Origin: Cenococcum geophilum 1.58
Lineage: Eukaryota > Ascomycota > Dothideomycetes > Gloniales > Gloniaceae
Assembly (NCBI GenBank): GCA_001692895.1
Contig: KV748219.1
Coordinates: forward strand, 310,001 to 374,000
Length of the DNA stretch: 64,000 bases
Direction: 5' to 3'
Shown: in pieces, positions 23,936 through 35,477 of the stretch
Layout: every line of letters begins with the position of its first letter
How positions within the stretch are numbered: the first letter of the stretch is position 1
Program-made: the position numbers and the translations under genes
The notes under the pieces: model-generated
What the model was told of the DNA's origin: nothing
Seen by the model: the letters and a program-made list of their open reading frames with translations, nothing else
Database searches by the model: none

Positions 23936-25980
23936 GGTTAACTAAAAATAAAGGGTCCTAGAATTAGGTTCTAAGGATAATATTTAAAGCGCAGTAAAAA
24001 CTTATATAAGTTATAATAAATAACCTATTCTCCCGTAGTAAATATTATCGAATAGGCTATATAGATATATAAAAGGCACGATTCCTTAAGCATAAACGAA
24101 GATTTATAGTAAAGAGGAGGATTAAGTATAGAGGTACTACTAATATTTATCTTAAAGTACTGCATTTCGTATATAAAAAGGATGAGGAAAATGTAGTAAG
24201 ACTTAAGAATTTCTTTTAGAAGAATAGTTGCGATTACCTAGATATTTAAAATTATCTTCCTACTATTATCAATTAGGAGCAGCTTAACGCTGCTATTTAA
24301 CTTTCGGAAACTTCCGCTAAGGCGCTAATAGGTTATCTATATAATGATTATATATAAGCTTTATAGTGTAAGAAATTGTATAAGCGACTTAATTATAAAT
24401 ATAGCTCTAAAGCATCTATATATATATAATAAGCGAAGGGGGAGACTAATATATAGTTAAAATAGGGTAATATGTAATAGAAATAAGGTGGTATATAAGT
24501 AAGACGAGGTGGTATATAGGTATAACGAGGTAGTATTTTAGCACAGTGCCGGTAGTTAGTTATACTTTTTATTCTATACTCTTTTATTCCCACTTTATAT
24601 ACTTACTCACTTGCTCGCTCTTATAACCTTCTAGATACCCCTTATTCTTATAGCGAATTTTAAATACTTAAATTTTTTAACTATCTAAATTACTGGCTTA
24701 GATTGGGGATTTAACCTAATAAAAGACCTTACAACCTCCTAAAGGCGCTTAGGTCTTTAACTCCTTTAATAGGAGCCTAATTAAATTAAGCCCTTAAATA
24801 TACTTTATTACGCTGTCCTAAGCTAACTTACTTCCTCTACCTACTGCCTAAGCTCTATCTCTACGGATATCTCGTCTTTTAATTTACTTAACTCTTAAGC
24901 TAACCTAGCATTTTCCGTTCGCAGCTTATTAATTTTTACACTAAAGCTAACCTCTAAGCAGTTTAGTATCTATAAGAAGTTAGGAAACCTAATAATTTAA
25001 GACATCTTACACATATTTTACTAATATTATAACACCTTACACTTTTATAGAGTTTATCTTTACGGTAGCTATAACCTATACAGCCTTAAATATTATACTA
25101 ACTCCTTTATATAATTTCTTATAAGCACTAATAAAATGATCGCTTATATTTTTTTAAAAAAATTCTTAAGAATAGTTCCTTCTTTTTTAGCAGCACTTTC
25201 CATATATAAGGATTGTCTGGGCTAGAAATAAGACAAACTTATAATAGCTCTATTACAATTCCCAACTTACTCCTTATAAAAGCGTTAGTTATAATTAAAT
25301 AGAGCTTACTTGGTCTTTATATATATGTTTTAATAATTACTCTTAGCACTTATTCCTTTACTTTCCGCGTTTAATATTGCTTAATTATATTAGAGCCATT
25401 TTAGTTTATACCTCTATGATCCGCAAAAATATAAATAAAAGATAAATTTATTTGTTTAAACTAAGTAATATAAGGCTGCTTAGCTTGGTATAAAAATGAT
25501 ATAGGTTCTAATAGGATGCGATTTAGGGCCCTAGAACTAGTCCTAGGATACCTATTTTAAATAGGGTCCCTTTTTTAAGAACCTTCTATTTATAGCATAA
25601 CCAATATATACTATAGGAAAGACAATAGCGCAACCTTTTTAAGAGGCAAGTAGTAGTAATACTAAAATTAGCGTAGGTCCATATTACTGTATTAATTCTT
25701 ATTACTTAAAATTTAAAAACTCTAGTCTATATAGTAGGAACATAGTTAGGGGCGTAAATTTCTATTAGTAAACTATAACTGTAACTATTAAAGGTATTCT
25801 TAAAGTATCCTTAATAAATTTAAAAGTTAAAGGAAAAGGGAAAAAATTATAATAGAAAATAGTGCCTAATATATCCGTTTAATTATGGAGTTATAGGCTC
25901 GACCTCGAACCTAGTAGGGAGTGGGAGTAGTAATTAAACGATAATCTCTTAAACCTCAGCTATAATTATTTTAAGACGCT
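23936..25980. other. RIP-degraded DNA, nothing identified
   Basis: No motif could be named. Weak plus-strand coding texture at 23,980-24,420 (for example YKKDEENVVRLKNFF) ends in a low-complexity stretch at 24,430-24,540, where ggtagtatataagta-like units repeat. The rest is TpA-rich and unreadable. Confidence 0.45.
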
Positions 25981-26009
25981 AAGGCGCTTCTAGGCTTTAA
26001 AGGCCTTAA

Positions 26010-26350
26010 AGGCCTTAATTAAATCATTATATATATCTATCTTATCTTCCTAAGTATTTTCGCTGTCGGGATACCCTTTCCACTTAACTAGATACTAAAC
26101 TTTTCTATATTTACTAACTTAGCGGACGCGCTTTTTGACTAGCTATTTAACTGTAAACTAGTTATCCTCTACGTCTACGGGGGCAAGTGGGCTAATATCT
26201 CAAATAGCCTATATAAAGGTTACTTCTCTAATATTACCCTCGGTGTATTTAGCTAGTAATAATAGGCTATTAATCCATAGATTGGAAGTAGAGGTATATC
26301 CTAAGTACACGTTATAAGGGGTTATGCTAGAATTAATATACCTAGGGCTA
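26010..26350 (-). pseudogene. Chromodomain-protein relic
   Basis: The minus strand reads LGYTSTSNLWINSLLLLAK, AKYTEGNIREVTFI, PLAPVDVEDN and FTVK, and then YLVKWKGYPDSENT followed by a stop where Trp is expected. YLVKWKGYPDSENTW is the signature of a chromodomain, which binds methylated histone H3 tails. The frame holds across about 330 bp, broken only by TAG/TGA codons that fit C-to-T/G-to-A change. It could be the C-terminal end of a chromoviral integrase or of a stand-alone chromodomain protein. No integrase catalytic motif was found directly upstream, so the parent is undecided. Confidence 0.7.
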
Positions 26351-27385
26351 AGTAGATTAGCACTATTAAGAATAATTAGAGCGTTTAAAGCGCTATACTC
26401 CTACTTCCTAATCTCTATATATCCTAAGCTTAGAGTAGCATTAGTTAAGTCCTCTAGTTTCACGCTATAAAATAAGGCTTTAATAGTTAAATAGTCCTCT
26501 ATATCTCTTATATATATAAGACAATCTATACCCTAGTTAAACGCGATAATTTTAGCCGTTAGTTATTAATACGTACGCGAAGTTAAAGTTATATTGGAAT
26601 CTTTTTAATTTAAAGCAAGCGTTCTATCTCTATTAGGGTTTATAAGATCTACTATATTAATTGCATTATACTTAGACATTATACTACTCTAGGCCGCCAC
26701 TTAAGTAAGAAGTCTAGGGTTAATTTTCTTAAGTATTCTACTGCACACAGATGGCGGCGGGGTGTTAATACTAGGAAAGCTTCTGTTCTTAGTCCAGCCA
26801 CTACTTATATAACTACCGAAATCTAACATTAAACGGCTTAAGGGTGTTATAAATCTGTTAGACGGGTATTAGCTAATGCTTTTTATCGTCTTATTAATGA
26901 AACCGTATCTTACTTTAGCTAGAGCTTTATTACCTATGCTTAATTCCTTCTTATAGGCGGACCTCTGCCTCTTAACTTTGGCCGGCTATATTTCCACCTT
27001 ACAGTCTTCTTTTAATCTTTTTAGTAATTTTAGTTCCTTAAAGTTAAGGTAATAAATATCCTAAAGATGGAATTTCAGCTTCCTAGCTAAATTAAATATC
27101 GCCCTATATTGTAAGCCTAGATAAGGGCAATTTAGCAGTTTACTCTTATTTAGGGTTTCTATATACCTATAAATATACTTTTTCTATATAGCCCGTTTTA
27201 GGAATTAATACATCCGCACTATAGCTAGCGTAGTACTACTAAGGTAAAAAGGACAGTAGCTGGTAGTGGCGAGTACCCTATTGTATATAAGAAGGTCGTA
27301 TTAAATAGGAAGTATCTCACAGTCGTCCAGATACGCTTAGTAGTGGTCGCTCTATTATACCTCCCTAAAAATTCACTAGTTATAT

Positions 27386-29500
27386 TAGAAGCATAGCTTA
27401 AAAAAGCCATTATAACTCTTTTTATAGCAGTTATATATATGCCTCTAATTATAAGTAGCCTTCGTCTTTATATTACCAAGCGGAGATTAAGCTATCTTCC
27501 GCTGGCCTGCTAAATTAGAGTAATAGCACTTCTCTAGCTCTAAGCCCGGTTAAAACTTTACTTCGGCATCCTTTTAATATAGCGCAACTATATTACGGAG
27601 AGCGCTAAGACCTATAGGGCTCTGTAAGGTAGTAACCTCGAAAAGGACAGATATAAGGCGGTTCCGTTTAAGTATAAGAAATTAAGTTCGGTTAAATATA
27701 GTTTGGTAATAGTATGGTAAGGTATTATCCTTATTATTAACATCTGGTCTATACGGCTGCACCTTTTGCCACTTATAGAGTTCTTTAGTAGTTAGCTTAC
27801 GTTTCTGCATATAAAGCTCCTTTTAACGGGTTATAGAGTTTGCGTCCTTCTTCCCTTTTAGAGCAGTAATCTCCTTCTCTATATTAATATATTTTAAGCT
27901 ATTTTTAAATTTATGCTACTTCTCTATTAAGAAAGATTGCCAAAGTTTTAGGTTATAAGGGAGAGATAAACCGCGAAAGAGGTTATTAACAATACTATAT
28001 AGCTTAGTGCCGAAGTAGCTCGCCTAGCTATCTGTGCCACTGTTATTAGGTATATAGTAATTATTAAACGTATTTAAATCTCTCTACCTAGCGTGCTTTA
28101 TTCTTTAAGCGGCTAAATACAGCTTATTTTTACTAGAAATTAATTAATAAGTAGCCTAAAGATAGAAGGAACGACAATATATATACCAATCTAGTATAAG
28201 CCCTCCGCCCTAAAGTTATAAATTATAGGCGGTTGAGGGTATCCTATACGGATGCCTAGCGCTCTAAGGCGGAAGCTAAATGCGTTTACCTTTTCAATTT
28301 TCTATCTTATGGACATACTCTTAAAGAAAGGCGTGTTAAGTATACTTTCTTTCCATTATAAATAAAGCATCTCCCCCTCCAGTAGTATTATGTCAAGGAG
28401 CTCTTTAATAGTATTATAGTCCCTAAACGCCTTTGCTGTAATAAGTATAGCCAGTATTAGGAGTATAAAGCTGTAAATAAAAGGTATTAGTACTATGCCC
28501 TTATATAGAGAGTATTCTAGCCTACTAATATAAGAATTAGAACTACCGCTTAACTTAATAGGCTAAGCAACTTAGCGCTTACCTCTTATCTAGTGTTGTA
28601 GTTATATTCTTAGCATCTTAAACAATTTAAATAGCAAACTCTGTATTTCTGTGCTTATTGCGAAATACTACAAAAGTTATATCCTATATTATAACTAAGT
28701 TAATCTATTTACCTACTACGCTATATATATATACGTATTAGGGAGGGGGGGGGGGTTTTCTTACCTTATAGTATAAACCCTGGCTAAAACCCGCTTAACA
28801 GCTAGACTTAATATACTCGCCAACTTATATGGAAGAATAAATAATAGCCATAAGGTCCGCCTAATTATTTACTCTTATTGCCGGTTATTTATACGCAACT
28901 CAATCTACCGTCTATAGCTACCTTCCCAAATAAATAAAATGGTTCTTAGTCGTAAACCTTCTTAGCCTTTTTTTCCTAGGTATTTTTAGTTTATTAGCTA
29001 GCGAGCCTTTAATAAACTATATAAGATTAGACTCTCTAATAAGGAGAAAATAGGGAAATATAGATGGAACATATATTTATAACAGAGAGGGTTATATTTA
29101 TAGGTATTACGGTATTAATATAACGCCAGCCAGCTATAAAATCTTTCTAGTACTGGTTAACGGTATCTAAGGCTGCTATTAGATTATCCTTAACGCCATT
29201 AATACTATATGCCATGTTCTTAACAAAATCTTTTAAGGATACTAGGTTATATAAAGAAGAACTAGGATATTCTTTAGCGAATTTATTTAGTAAAGGGTTA
29301 GAACGGGATAGAATCCGACCGCTATAGTACGCTAATTATAACTTATTAGTACCACAGCTCTACCTTTCTAAGATAAGCTTTCTCTATCTTTGGCTTAAGA
29401 CGCTTTTAAACTTTAGTGCCATCTATGCCCTCCCTGCTTTAGTTAGAGCCCTTTACCCTTGCTATAGTAAGAAACTCGCGAGGGTTCTTTTTTTTTAGCA
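27386..29500 (-). pseudogene. Relic of a DUF3435 tyrosine recombinase (Starship-captain type)
   Basis: Reading the minus strand from about 29,500 down, remnants follow the order of fungal DUF3435 proteins. The N-terminal part contains DFVKNMAYSINGVKDNL and KDFIAGWRYINTVIP. The catalytic region contains YNFRAEGLY and then NYYIPNNSGTDS (28,027-28,050) and YFGTKLYSIVNNLFRGLSL. The C-terminal tail contains LWQSFLIEK, KELYMQKRKL, SPIGLSALRN and PGLELEKC, ending at a TAA (27,386-27,388). DUF3435 proteins are the tyrosine recombinases that move Starship elements and related Cryptons. Numerous TAG/TAA and a few frame shifts make this copy dead. Family assignment is from remembered motifs; whether it belonged to a Starship is inference. 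Confidence 0.65.
28741..28758. repeat. Poly(G) tract
   Basis: A run of about a dozen G residues after aggga in otherwise AT-rich DNA, inside the recombinase relic, probably slippage expansion. Confidence 0.8.
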
Positions 29501-29779
29501 TTTTATAGAGAAACGGATAAGGCAAGCAGAAGCTAAGGTAAAGAAAAAAGGGAAGAGGAATATAAAGACAAGCTTATAGAAGCGGATGGGCAAGCTACGG
29601 AACAGTAGGTAAAAGGAGAGAAAGAAAGAGAAAGAGAGAGAGGATGGGACGGAAATTAAGCGGTAGGTAGGTAAAACAAAGCAAACGAACGCGACTAGAG
29701 GAGATCTTATAGTAAGAGATAAGGCATTTCCTCTTTAACTAACACCTTTAAAGACGCTATATTATATACAGGTGCAGCT
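29501..29779. other. Purine-rich tract
   Basis: Strongly purine-biased plus strand with GA-rich simple sequence (aaggagagaaagaaagagaa) near 29,612-29,642. No coding sense is seen. It separates the recombinase relic from the gag relic. Confidence 0.6.
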
Positions 29780-30790
29780 TAGGACGGGCGAATACTCTAT
29801 TTTAAGGGGGGACCGGTTTTAGAAACCTTATAGGCCCAAAACGCGGCACTTAAGATTGTTGTATAAAGTTAATAATTAGCATCGGTAAGGACGTAGCACT
29901 TTTAAGGCATAATTGGTTAATAAGATAGAGGAGCGGCAACGTTACTAAGCAGCCTAAGTATGACCTAAGTCGAGGGTGCTTAGCGCCTAAATATAGCGGC
30001 GATACTAACTAACCGAGTCGGATTCCGCCAAGGGGAGTTTTAGTCTATAACTACCGTCGTAGGTACGGCTTTAAAGAGGTTTTAGAATGCTTTTCATAGC
30101 TCTATTACTACTTTACGGTATCCTAATAAGTAAGCCTTTTTAGTATCATTTGCCTACTTCGTATATAGAATAAAGTAGGTTTCGCTTATAGGTCGTATTG
30201 CATTTATAAGGTCTATTAGCTAGATCCTATTAGTTATTTATAGAAGATTATACTTCTTAGCCATCTTTATTACATGCTCCTATTAGTTAAGCCATTAGAT
30301 AATTTTTGCCTACTTAAGACCCTTAAGCGAGTCTATATATTATAGCTGTACCTTCCTTATTATAAAGTTCTTTAAGAGCTTAGTGTCTTCTTTTAACTAA
30401 GTTAGCCATTCCTTAACTATAAGGGAAGGGTTAAGCAGTAGCTTCTTCTAAATTAATACTGTAGACGTGATTTGGGTACAAATCTATTAAAGATACTCCT
30501 CTTGTTTTAGAAAATACTTTATATCCTAGTTGTAGTACCATCTACTATTCTCATACGCTTTCTGTTAATTTGTTAAGAGCTATATATATAAGGTTGCATC
30601 CTTATTAAAATCTATAACTTCTAAATAGGCTAGTTCTTATAATAAACCTTATTAAGGTGCTGCCTTGTCTAGGTCAACGTAGGCCCAAATTCGTTTATCT
30701 ATAAGGGCTTATAGTTGCCAGATCCATTACTCCTAGTCTTCTAGCTTATTAAGAATAATTATAGTAAACAAACTTGACGTCGGTGGAGTT
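29780..30790 (-). pseudogene. Retrotransposon gag relic
   Basis: The minus strand gives a long helical stretch (for example KEWLTQLKEDTKLLKNF if one TAG is read as Gln) followed by AYLLGYRKVVIEL and, near 29,867-29,910, a zinc-knuckle-like remnant KCYVLTDANY. This helical body plus C-terminal knuckle layout fits the gag of an LTR retrotransposon. No LTR could be matched to it, and it is full of TAG/TAA stops. It marks the right edge of the left RIP block. Confidence 0.5.
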
Positions 30791-30824
30791 ATTTAACTGA
30801 TAGGTTAAGGAGGAATTGAGATGG

Positions 30825-31030
30825 TATTTTTGTCGTCAGGATCGTCCTTGTTAGGATTATCCTTGTCATCAGGATCGTCCTTTGACGATTGAGGTGGAAT
30901 CTCGTGAAATCTCGTGGAATCTCGTGGAATCTCGTGTTAGAATCGTCCTGTGACAATTGAGGTAGGATTTCTGTTAGAGTCTGCGTCCTAAGACGATGAG
31001 GTGTCAGAGTCTGACGATGAGGTAGAATTT
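30825..31030. repeat. Short tandem motifs at the RIP/gene-island border
   Basis: ggaatctcgtg occurs four times in a row with one variant (about 30,894-30,940). It is flanked by repeats of ggatcgtcctttgacgattgaggt and of gtctgacgatgaggt. Base composition changes here from TpA-rich to ordinary. Confidence 0.75.
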
Positions 31031-31216
31031 CTTTAAATAATTGAGTAATAGCTAAATAGCTTCTTAAGTCGGCGGACCGGGCTCATAACTGTCACGAAGT
31101 GCATATAGAGCAGTTCATTGATAAAATGGGTTAATTAATTGATGATGTTAATGATGTCTGGTCCTTGTGTGACCAGGGCCCTCGGGCTCAGATGAAGAGA
31201 TTTACAATACACGTGA

Positions 31217-33067
31217 CTCGTGCACGTGACTCGTGCACGGTCTACGCCTCTAGAGAATACGGATTATCTGACAGCATCACCGGAGCCGGCCATAAAGGGG
31301 AGGTGTTATTATCATCACGAGTACATCTTTAAACCCCGTACGAGAGTTCTTGACAGGGCAGCGAAGACGGGCAAACTTGGCGTATTTCGGACACTATTGG
31401 ATGCTAGTGCTAGAGTAACCGCCCGCACACTTTGTTATGCAGACGGCTCGACCTTCCATGGATATAACGCACTCAAATGGGCAGTATACAATGAAGACAA
31501 AGAGATCGTTAAGCTCCTTCTCAGTAACGGCGCCAAAGTTAACGATGACATTCTGTCGGACCATAACGACAGGGGTAATACGGTAATGACTGCCCTTCAA
31601 ATAGCCTCCTGGAATATCAATACAGAGCTTATTTAGATTCTATTAAAAACGAGCGCAAACGTTAACGCCCGCCTAGGGCATCATCTAGATGGGTAACTGG
31701 AGGAAGAATGTGAATATATCGCAATCCAAGCTGCCGCCCGCCATGGATCATCTGAGACTATTCAAATTCTATTAGACGTTGCAGCAGATTTTAATGCAAA
31801 CACTGGAGAGAGTCTATCTCCGATCGTATTGGCTGTTAGAACCGGGAATTTAGCCGCAGTTCAATTATTGGCAAGATCTGGTTCATTTGCTCGTCAGCCA
31901 AGAGGACCTGTAAGAAAGACTCTCCATTGCCAGAAGCCATATTTCGTGGCAACGCATCCATTGTAGCATATCTGCTCGTTGCTAGAATAGATGTTAATTC
32001 TCCCAATAGAGGAAACACCGCTCTCAAGGTAGCAATACAAGCGGGAAACAAGGAATTGCTACGCTACTTGCTGAATAAGGGAGTAGATATCAATAACCCA
32101 TATGCGAAACAGCGAGGAAAGACCGCACTTCGAGCGGCAGTGGTGCAAAACGACATTGAGCTGGTCCGATATCTTCTCAGAGTCGGCGTCGATGCAAATG
32201 ATCCTTGTGCGCTCTTAGAAGCGGTTGAGAATGATGCCGAGATTGGCATTATCCAAACGCTTCTTACTGCCCGCTCATGCCTACCTGGTCTTGGAGGAGT
32301 AAGCTATGGAGTCACTGCACTTCATACAGCAATGAGAGCCGCGAATCTAGAGATTTTTAATATTCTGCTGGGTACAGGCATAGATGTTAGCGCAGTGACA
32401 TTAACAACTTATGAAGAGGAGTTGGAAAAAGAAATGAGCAAAGAGGAATTTGGTGTAATTTATGGCGAAACTGCTTTCGGAATTGCAGTTCGGGGGGAAG
32501 GATTTCCCAATACTTCGAAGGCTCTTGAGTGTAGGCGCCGATCCGAATACCGCCGTAGCAGGGCATCCTGGATTCGAGAATGTTACCCTAGCAGTCGTGA
32601 CAATGGCACACGCTCCTCTTGTCAAACTTCTCATCGAAGCAGGCGCTGAAGTAAATTCCCCTCCAGCACGTTTTCTAGGACGGACCCCCTTTCAAGCCGC
32701 AGCCGGTTCTGGAAGTTTAGAAATTATCTAGCTACTACTGGACGCCGGCGCGAATGTGGACGCGCTGCCAGCGCCCGAATACGGGGTAACTGCACTTCAG
32801 TCCACTGCAATAGGAGGATACATTGGCATCGCTTGTCTTCTACTCGACAAGGGCACGGATATAAATGCCGCGGTAGCAAAGGAGCAGAGAAGAACGGCTC
32901 TGGAAGGAGTTGCGGAGCATGGTCGCATTGATATGATACAACTGCTGCTGAATGCCGGAGCCGAGCTTAAAGGCTCTGGGAAAGCCCAATATGAGAGAGC
33001 GGTGAAATTGGCTCGGAGCAACGGGCATTATGCTACAGCAAGATTGATTCAGTCGCATTGTGGCTAG
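31217..33067 (+). pseudogene. Ankyrin-repeat protein, broken
   Basis: A run of ankyrin repeats is visible: NALKWAVYNEDKEIVKLLLS, TALKVAIQAGNKELLRYLLN, TALRAAVVQNDIELVRYLLR, TALHTAMRAANLEIFNILLG, VTLAVVTMAHAPLVKLLIEA and TALEGVAEHGRIDMIQLLLN. Ankyrin arrays bind partner proteins and often form the sensor end of fungal NLR-type proteins. The frame is broken by TAG (31,634), TAA (31,694) and TAG (32,729), each explained by one C-to-T change of CAG/CAA, and by two frame shifts, one near 31,922-31,927 and one near a run of six G at 32,491-32,496. No in-frame ATG opens the sequence; upstream sequence hits a TGA at 31,214, so the 5' end is lost or on an unseen exon. It may be the detached C-terminal part of a larger gene. 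Confidence 0.85.
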
Positions 33068-34141
33068 TAGACTTTGGAAGGAGTTTGGAAAACACTAGGA
33101 ATAGAATAGATATGATAATTAAACTCGCCAATGCATCGCGAGACGCGACCACCACCGGTATTTTTTGTGATAAAACAATTGCAGGGTGGCAGTTTGTCGG
33201 GCCAACTCATGTCGCAATGCGCTTTGCATAGTTTGTCTCGTTTCTCTATTCCATTGAAACGAAGCGCATTCGCACAAAATGTAGGTGGTATAATTGCCTG
33301 CTGTTGGTACAATAAAGTGGTATTGGAGGCTCGGCTGAGCTTATCTCATAAATCAGAGGCTCCGTAATAGAATTTGGTTACAAGCGGGAACAAACGAAGC
33401 CTCTGAGAGCTTATGGGCGTCCTTTTGGTGGTAACTGAATGTTTTGAGAATCGATTTTTATCGCTATTGCCTAACCACGATAGTTATACTATATATACTT
33501 GACATAATAGATTCTTTACGTAATTATCCCCTTCCCTATATATATTAGAGCTTTATATCTGTTGTATTAAGGCACGAGATACACGTCGCAGAAAACGATT
33601 TGGATTTTGAAACATATCTACGTGAATTTCAGACTGACCACCCATACCTAACTTTTAATATAATACAGCTACGGCGTAGCTACCAGGTAGAATAGATAGA
33701 AAAGCGAAAGAGCTTTCGCCTCGTAGTATTTTTAGAGTAGTTAGTTGTGGAAGATATAGTCAGGCTTGGCAGTGATTTGTCCTTACACGTGTAGCTGGGC
33801 TGACTTATCCGCACGGTGTCGCTCGCTCGCCGAGCTGATCTCGCGGCTCTTCCAGAATCTCTGCAAAAGAAGGAAAAGCGTATGGAGGGAGCATGAAGAG
33901 GTGGGTGACATTGAAAACGAATGCAGGTCTCCCAAGGGGCATGCAATCCGTTGGGTTCTAGAATGCATGGCGGACCGTCGCGAGGCGAGCCGTTTCTCGG
34001 GTGAACCCGGTTCTCCTCCAAGACCTGGTTTTGCAGAGCACTCCCCTTTGGGCAGAACAGCTAGCCACAAAACACCCAGAAAACCGACTAGCGACGCCTC
34101 AGCCAGCCGTTTGCAGTCATCTGCCTTCTCACAGCACACGA
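33068..34141. other. Intergenic, no gene supported
   Basis: Normal base composition to about 33,450, then AT-rich to 33,760, then GC-richer. Several overlapping short open frames at 33,760-34,250 on both strands lack ATG starts, splice structure and recognisable motifs. Confidence 0.55.
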
Positions 34142-34386
34142 CAGCTTGTACGAGCTCCGGCTTCTCCCCCCTGCGTGTGCTCGTAACACACCTAATTTCG
34201 CTTTCTTGCACACTAGAGAATTTCAAGTTTAACTCTTACAATTAAGCTTAAAAGTCAGAGACTTTACCTTTCTTTGCGAGTGCACAGCCTTTTTTATAAG
34301 TGCACAGTGCACTTGACTAATTGTTAGCAAAATTGGGTGTGTGTTGCGCGCGCACACTGGGGAGAAGCCGGAGCTCGTACAAGCTG
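34142..34386. mobile_element. MITE-like element with ~62-bp terminal inverted repeats
   Basis: The left end begins cagcttgtacgagctccggc and the right end is its exact reverse complement (gccggagctcgtacaagctg). The match continues through gcttctcccc and, less perfectly, to about 34,205 and 34,325. The 245-bp unit has no coding capacity, and its middle holds three gtgcac motifs. No clear target duplication is visible in the flanks, so the superfamily is unknown. It could also be a simple inverted duplication. Confidence 0.6.
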
Positions 34387-35388
34387 TATTCGTCGTACAT
34401 CCAGTTTCTGTCAGGGACCTTTCCCCACATTGTGCGAGATCATACCCCTGTGCCTTGCAGATTCTCTGCGAATCATGTCTGAGCAGTATCCTGCTATCAC
34501 GAAAAGCATATTGTGTAAGACAGCTTCTAGTCGCATCATCTCCGAGGCATATCCACAATATCGCCAATACTTCTCGTTACCTATCTTGGCCCAATTTGGC
34601 ACGTGGAAATGACCACAGCCTCGGGAACCCCCTGGCATGCAGACTTGAGGCTGCGGCTGCGGCTCCGAATGTGCACCGACGCCATCTTATCAGACGAGAG
34701 CTGAGGCTTCGTCTAGTCTAGCCTCAAAAGAAACGAAGAGTAATGCTCTCTCCCATGGCTTCCATCGCGAATTTATAATACTCTAGGGAATGTGCTCAAG
34801 GAATTCGACCGGAGGGTCTTCACGCTCTTCAAGGCCAATAGATCTAAACAAGGAGTCGTACAGCGGCGGACCGACTATGGAAGTCTCGATCGATTCCTGA
34901 GTCCGGAACTCTTTTTCGCTAATATGATCTCCCATTGAAGCAGCCACTATTTTTGGTTCTTTCTGTGGCTGGCTCTATCGCAGGCGCAGAAGCTGATGCG
35001 TATCGGTGCTACCGAGTGTCAGCTCCTGGAATCACCCCTCTATCTTCCCGTTTGGGTACACTCTACGATCGCTCGGGGCATCCAGTTCTTTAATCCCAGC
35101 CAATCTAGCCCTTGTCCCTCTTCCTTTTGGCTGCTGGAGTGTCTTACGCTTTATGATCTCCTGCGCCACGCGTCGTCTGGAACCACCTGAATCATATCAG
35201 GCGGCCGGGATTGCGGATGATCGATTAGGGGTCAATCTAAGATATATCTTGGACTCAAGCTTCCATCAAGTTCAAAATGCAGGGCATTAGATGGGCTTTG
35301 CGATTCTACGCTCCAACATAATTTTTGAGTGCCTTCCTTGCTGCTTTCTTCTAAGTGCTCCGTGTGCTTGGCCTTCGAATGCCAAAGT
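34387..35388. other. Intergenic upstream of the NACHT gene
   Basis: About 1 kb of normal composition. The short open frames here (for example near 34,996-35,290) have no recognisable motif and overlap each other. The distal part should contain the promoter and 5' leader of the NACHT gene. Confidence 0.5.
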
Positions 35389-35470
35389 GTAAGTGTTATA
35401 TACCTGTTGTTACTCTCTTTCCGCCAATCTGACCTTTTCTAGTTGCTCCATTATCTAACGCAGGTTCTAG
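35389..35470 (+). other. Probable 5' UTR intron of the NACHT gene
   Basis: Donor GTAAGT at 35,389, branch-like CTAAC at 35,455-35,459 and acceptor TAG at 35,468-35,470 give an 82-nt intron ending 7 nt before the ATG at 35,478. A second possible acceptor (CAG, 35,461-35,463) is too close to the branch site. Confidence 0.55.
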
Positions 35471-35477
35471 AGATACT

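Noticed and set aside
33766..34250. Overlapping 159- and 147-codon frames on opposite strands
   Set aside because: The plus frame begins on TTG; neither shows a recognisable motif or splice signals, and both run into the inverted-repeat element.
34996..35290. Two short overlapping frames upstream of the NACHT gene
   Set aside because: They overlap in different phases, match no family known to me, and lie in the expected promoter/leader of the NACHT gene.
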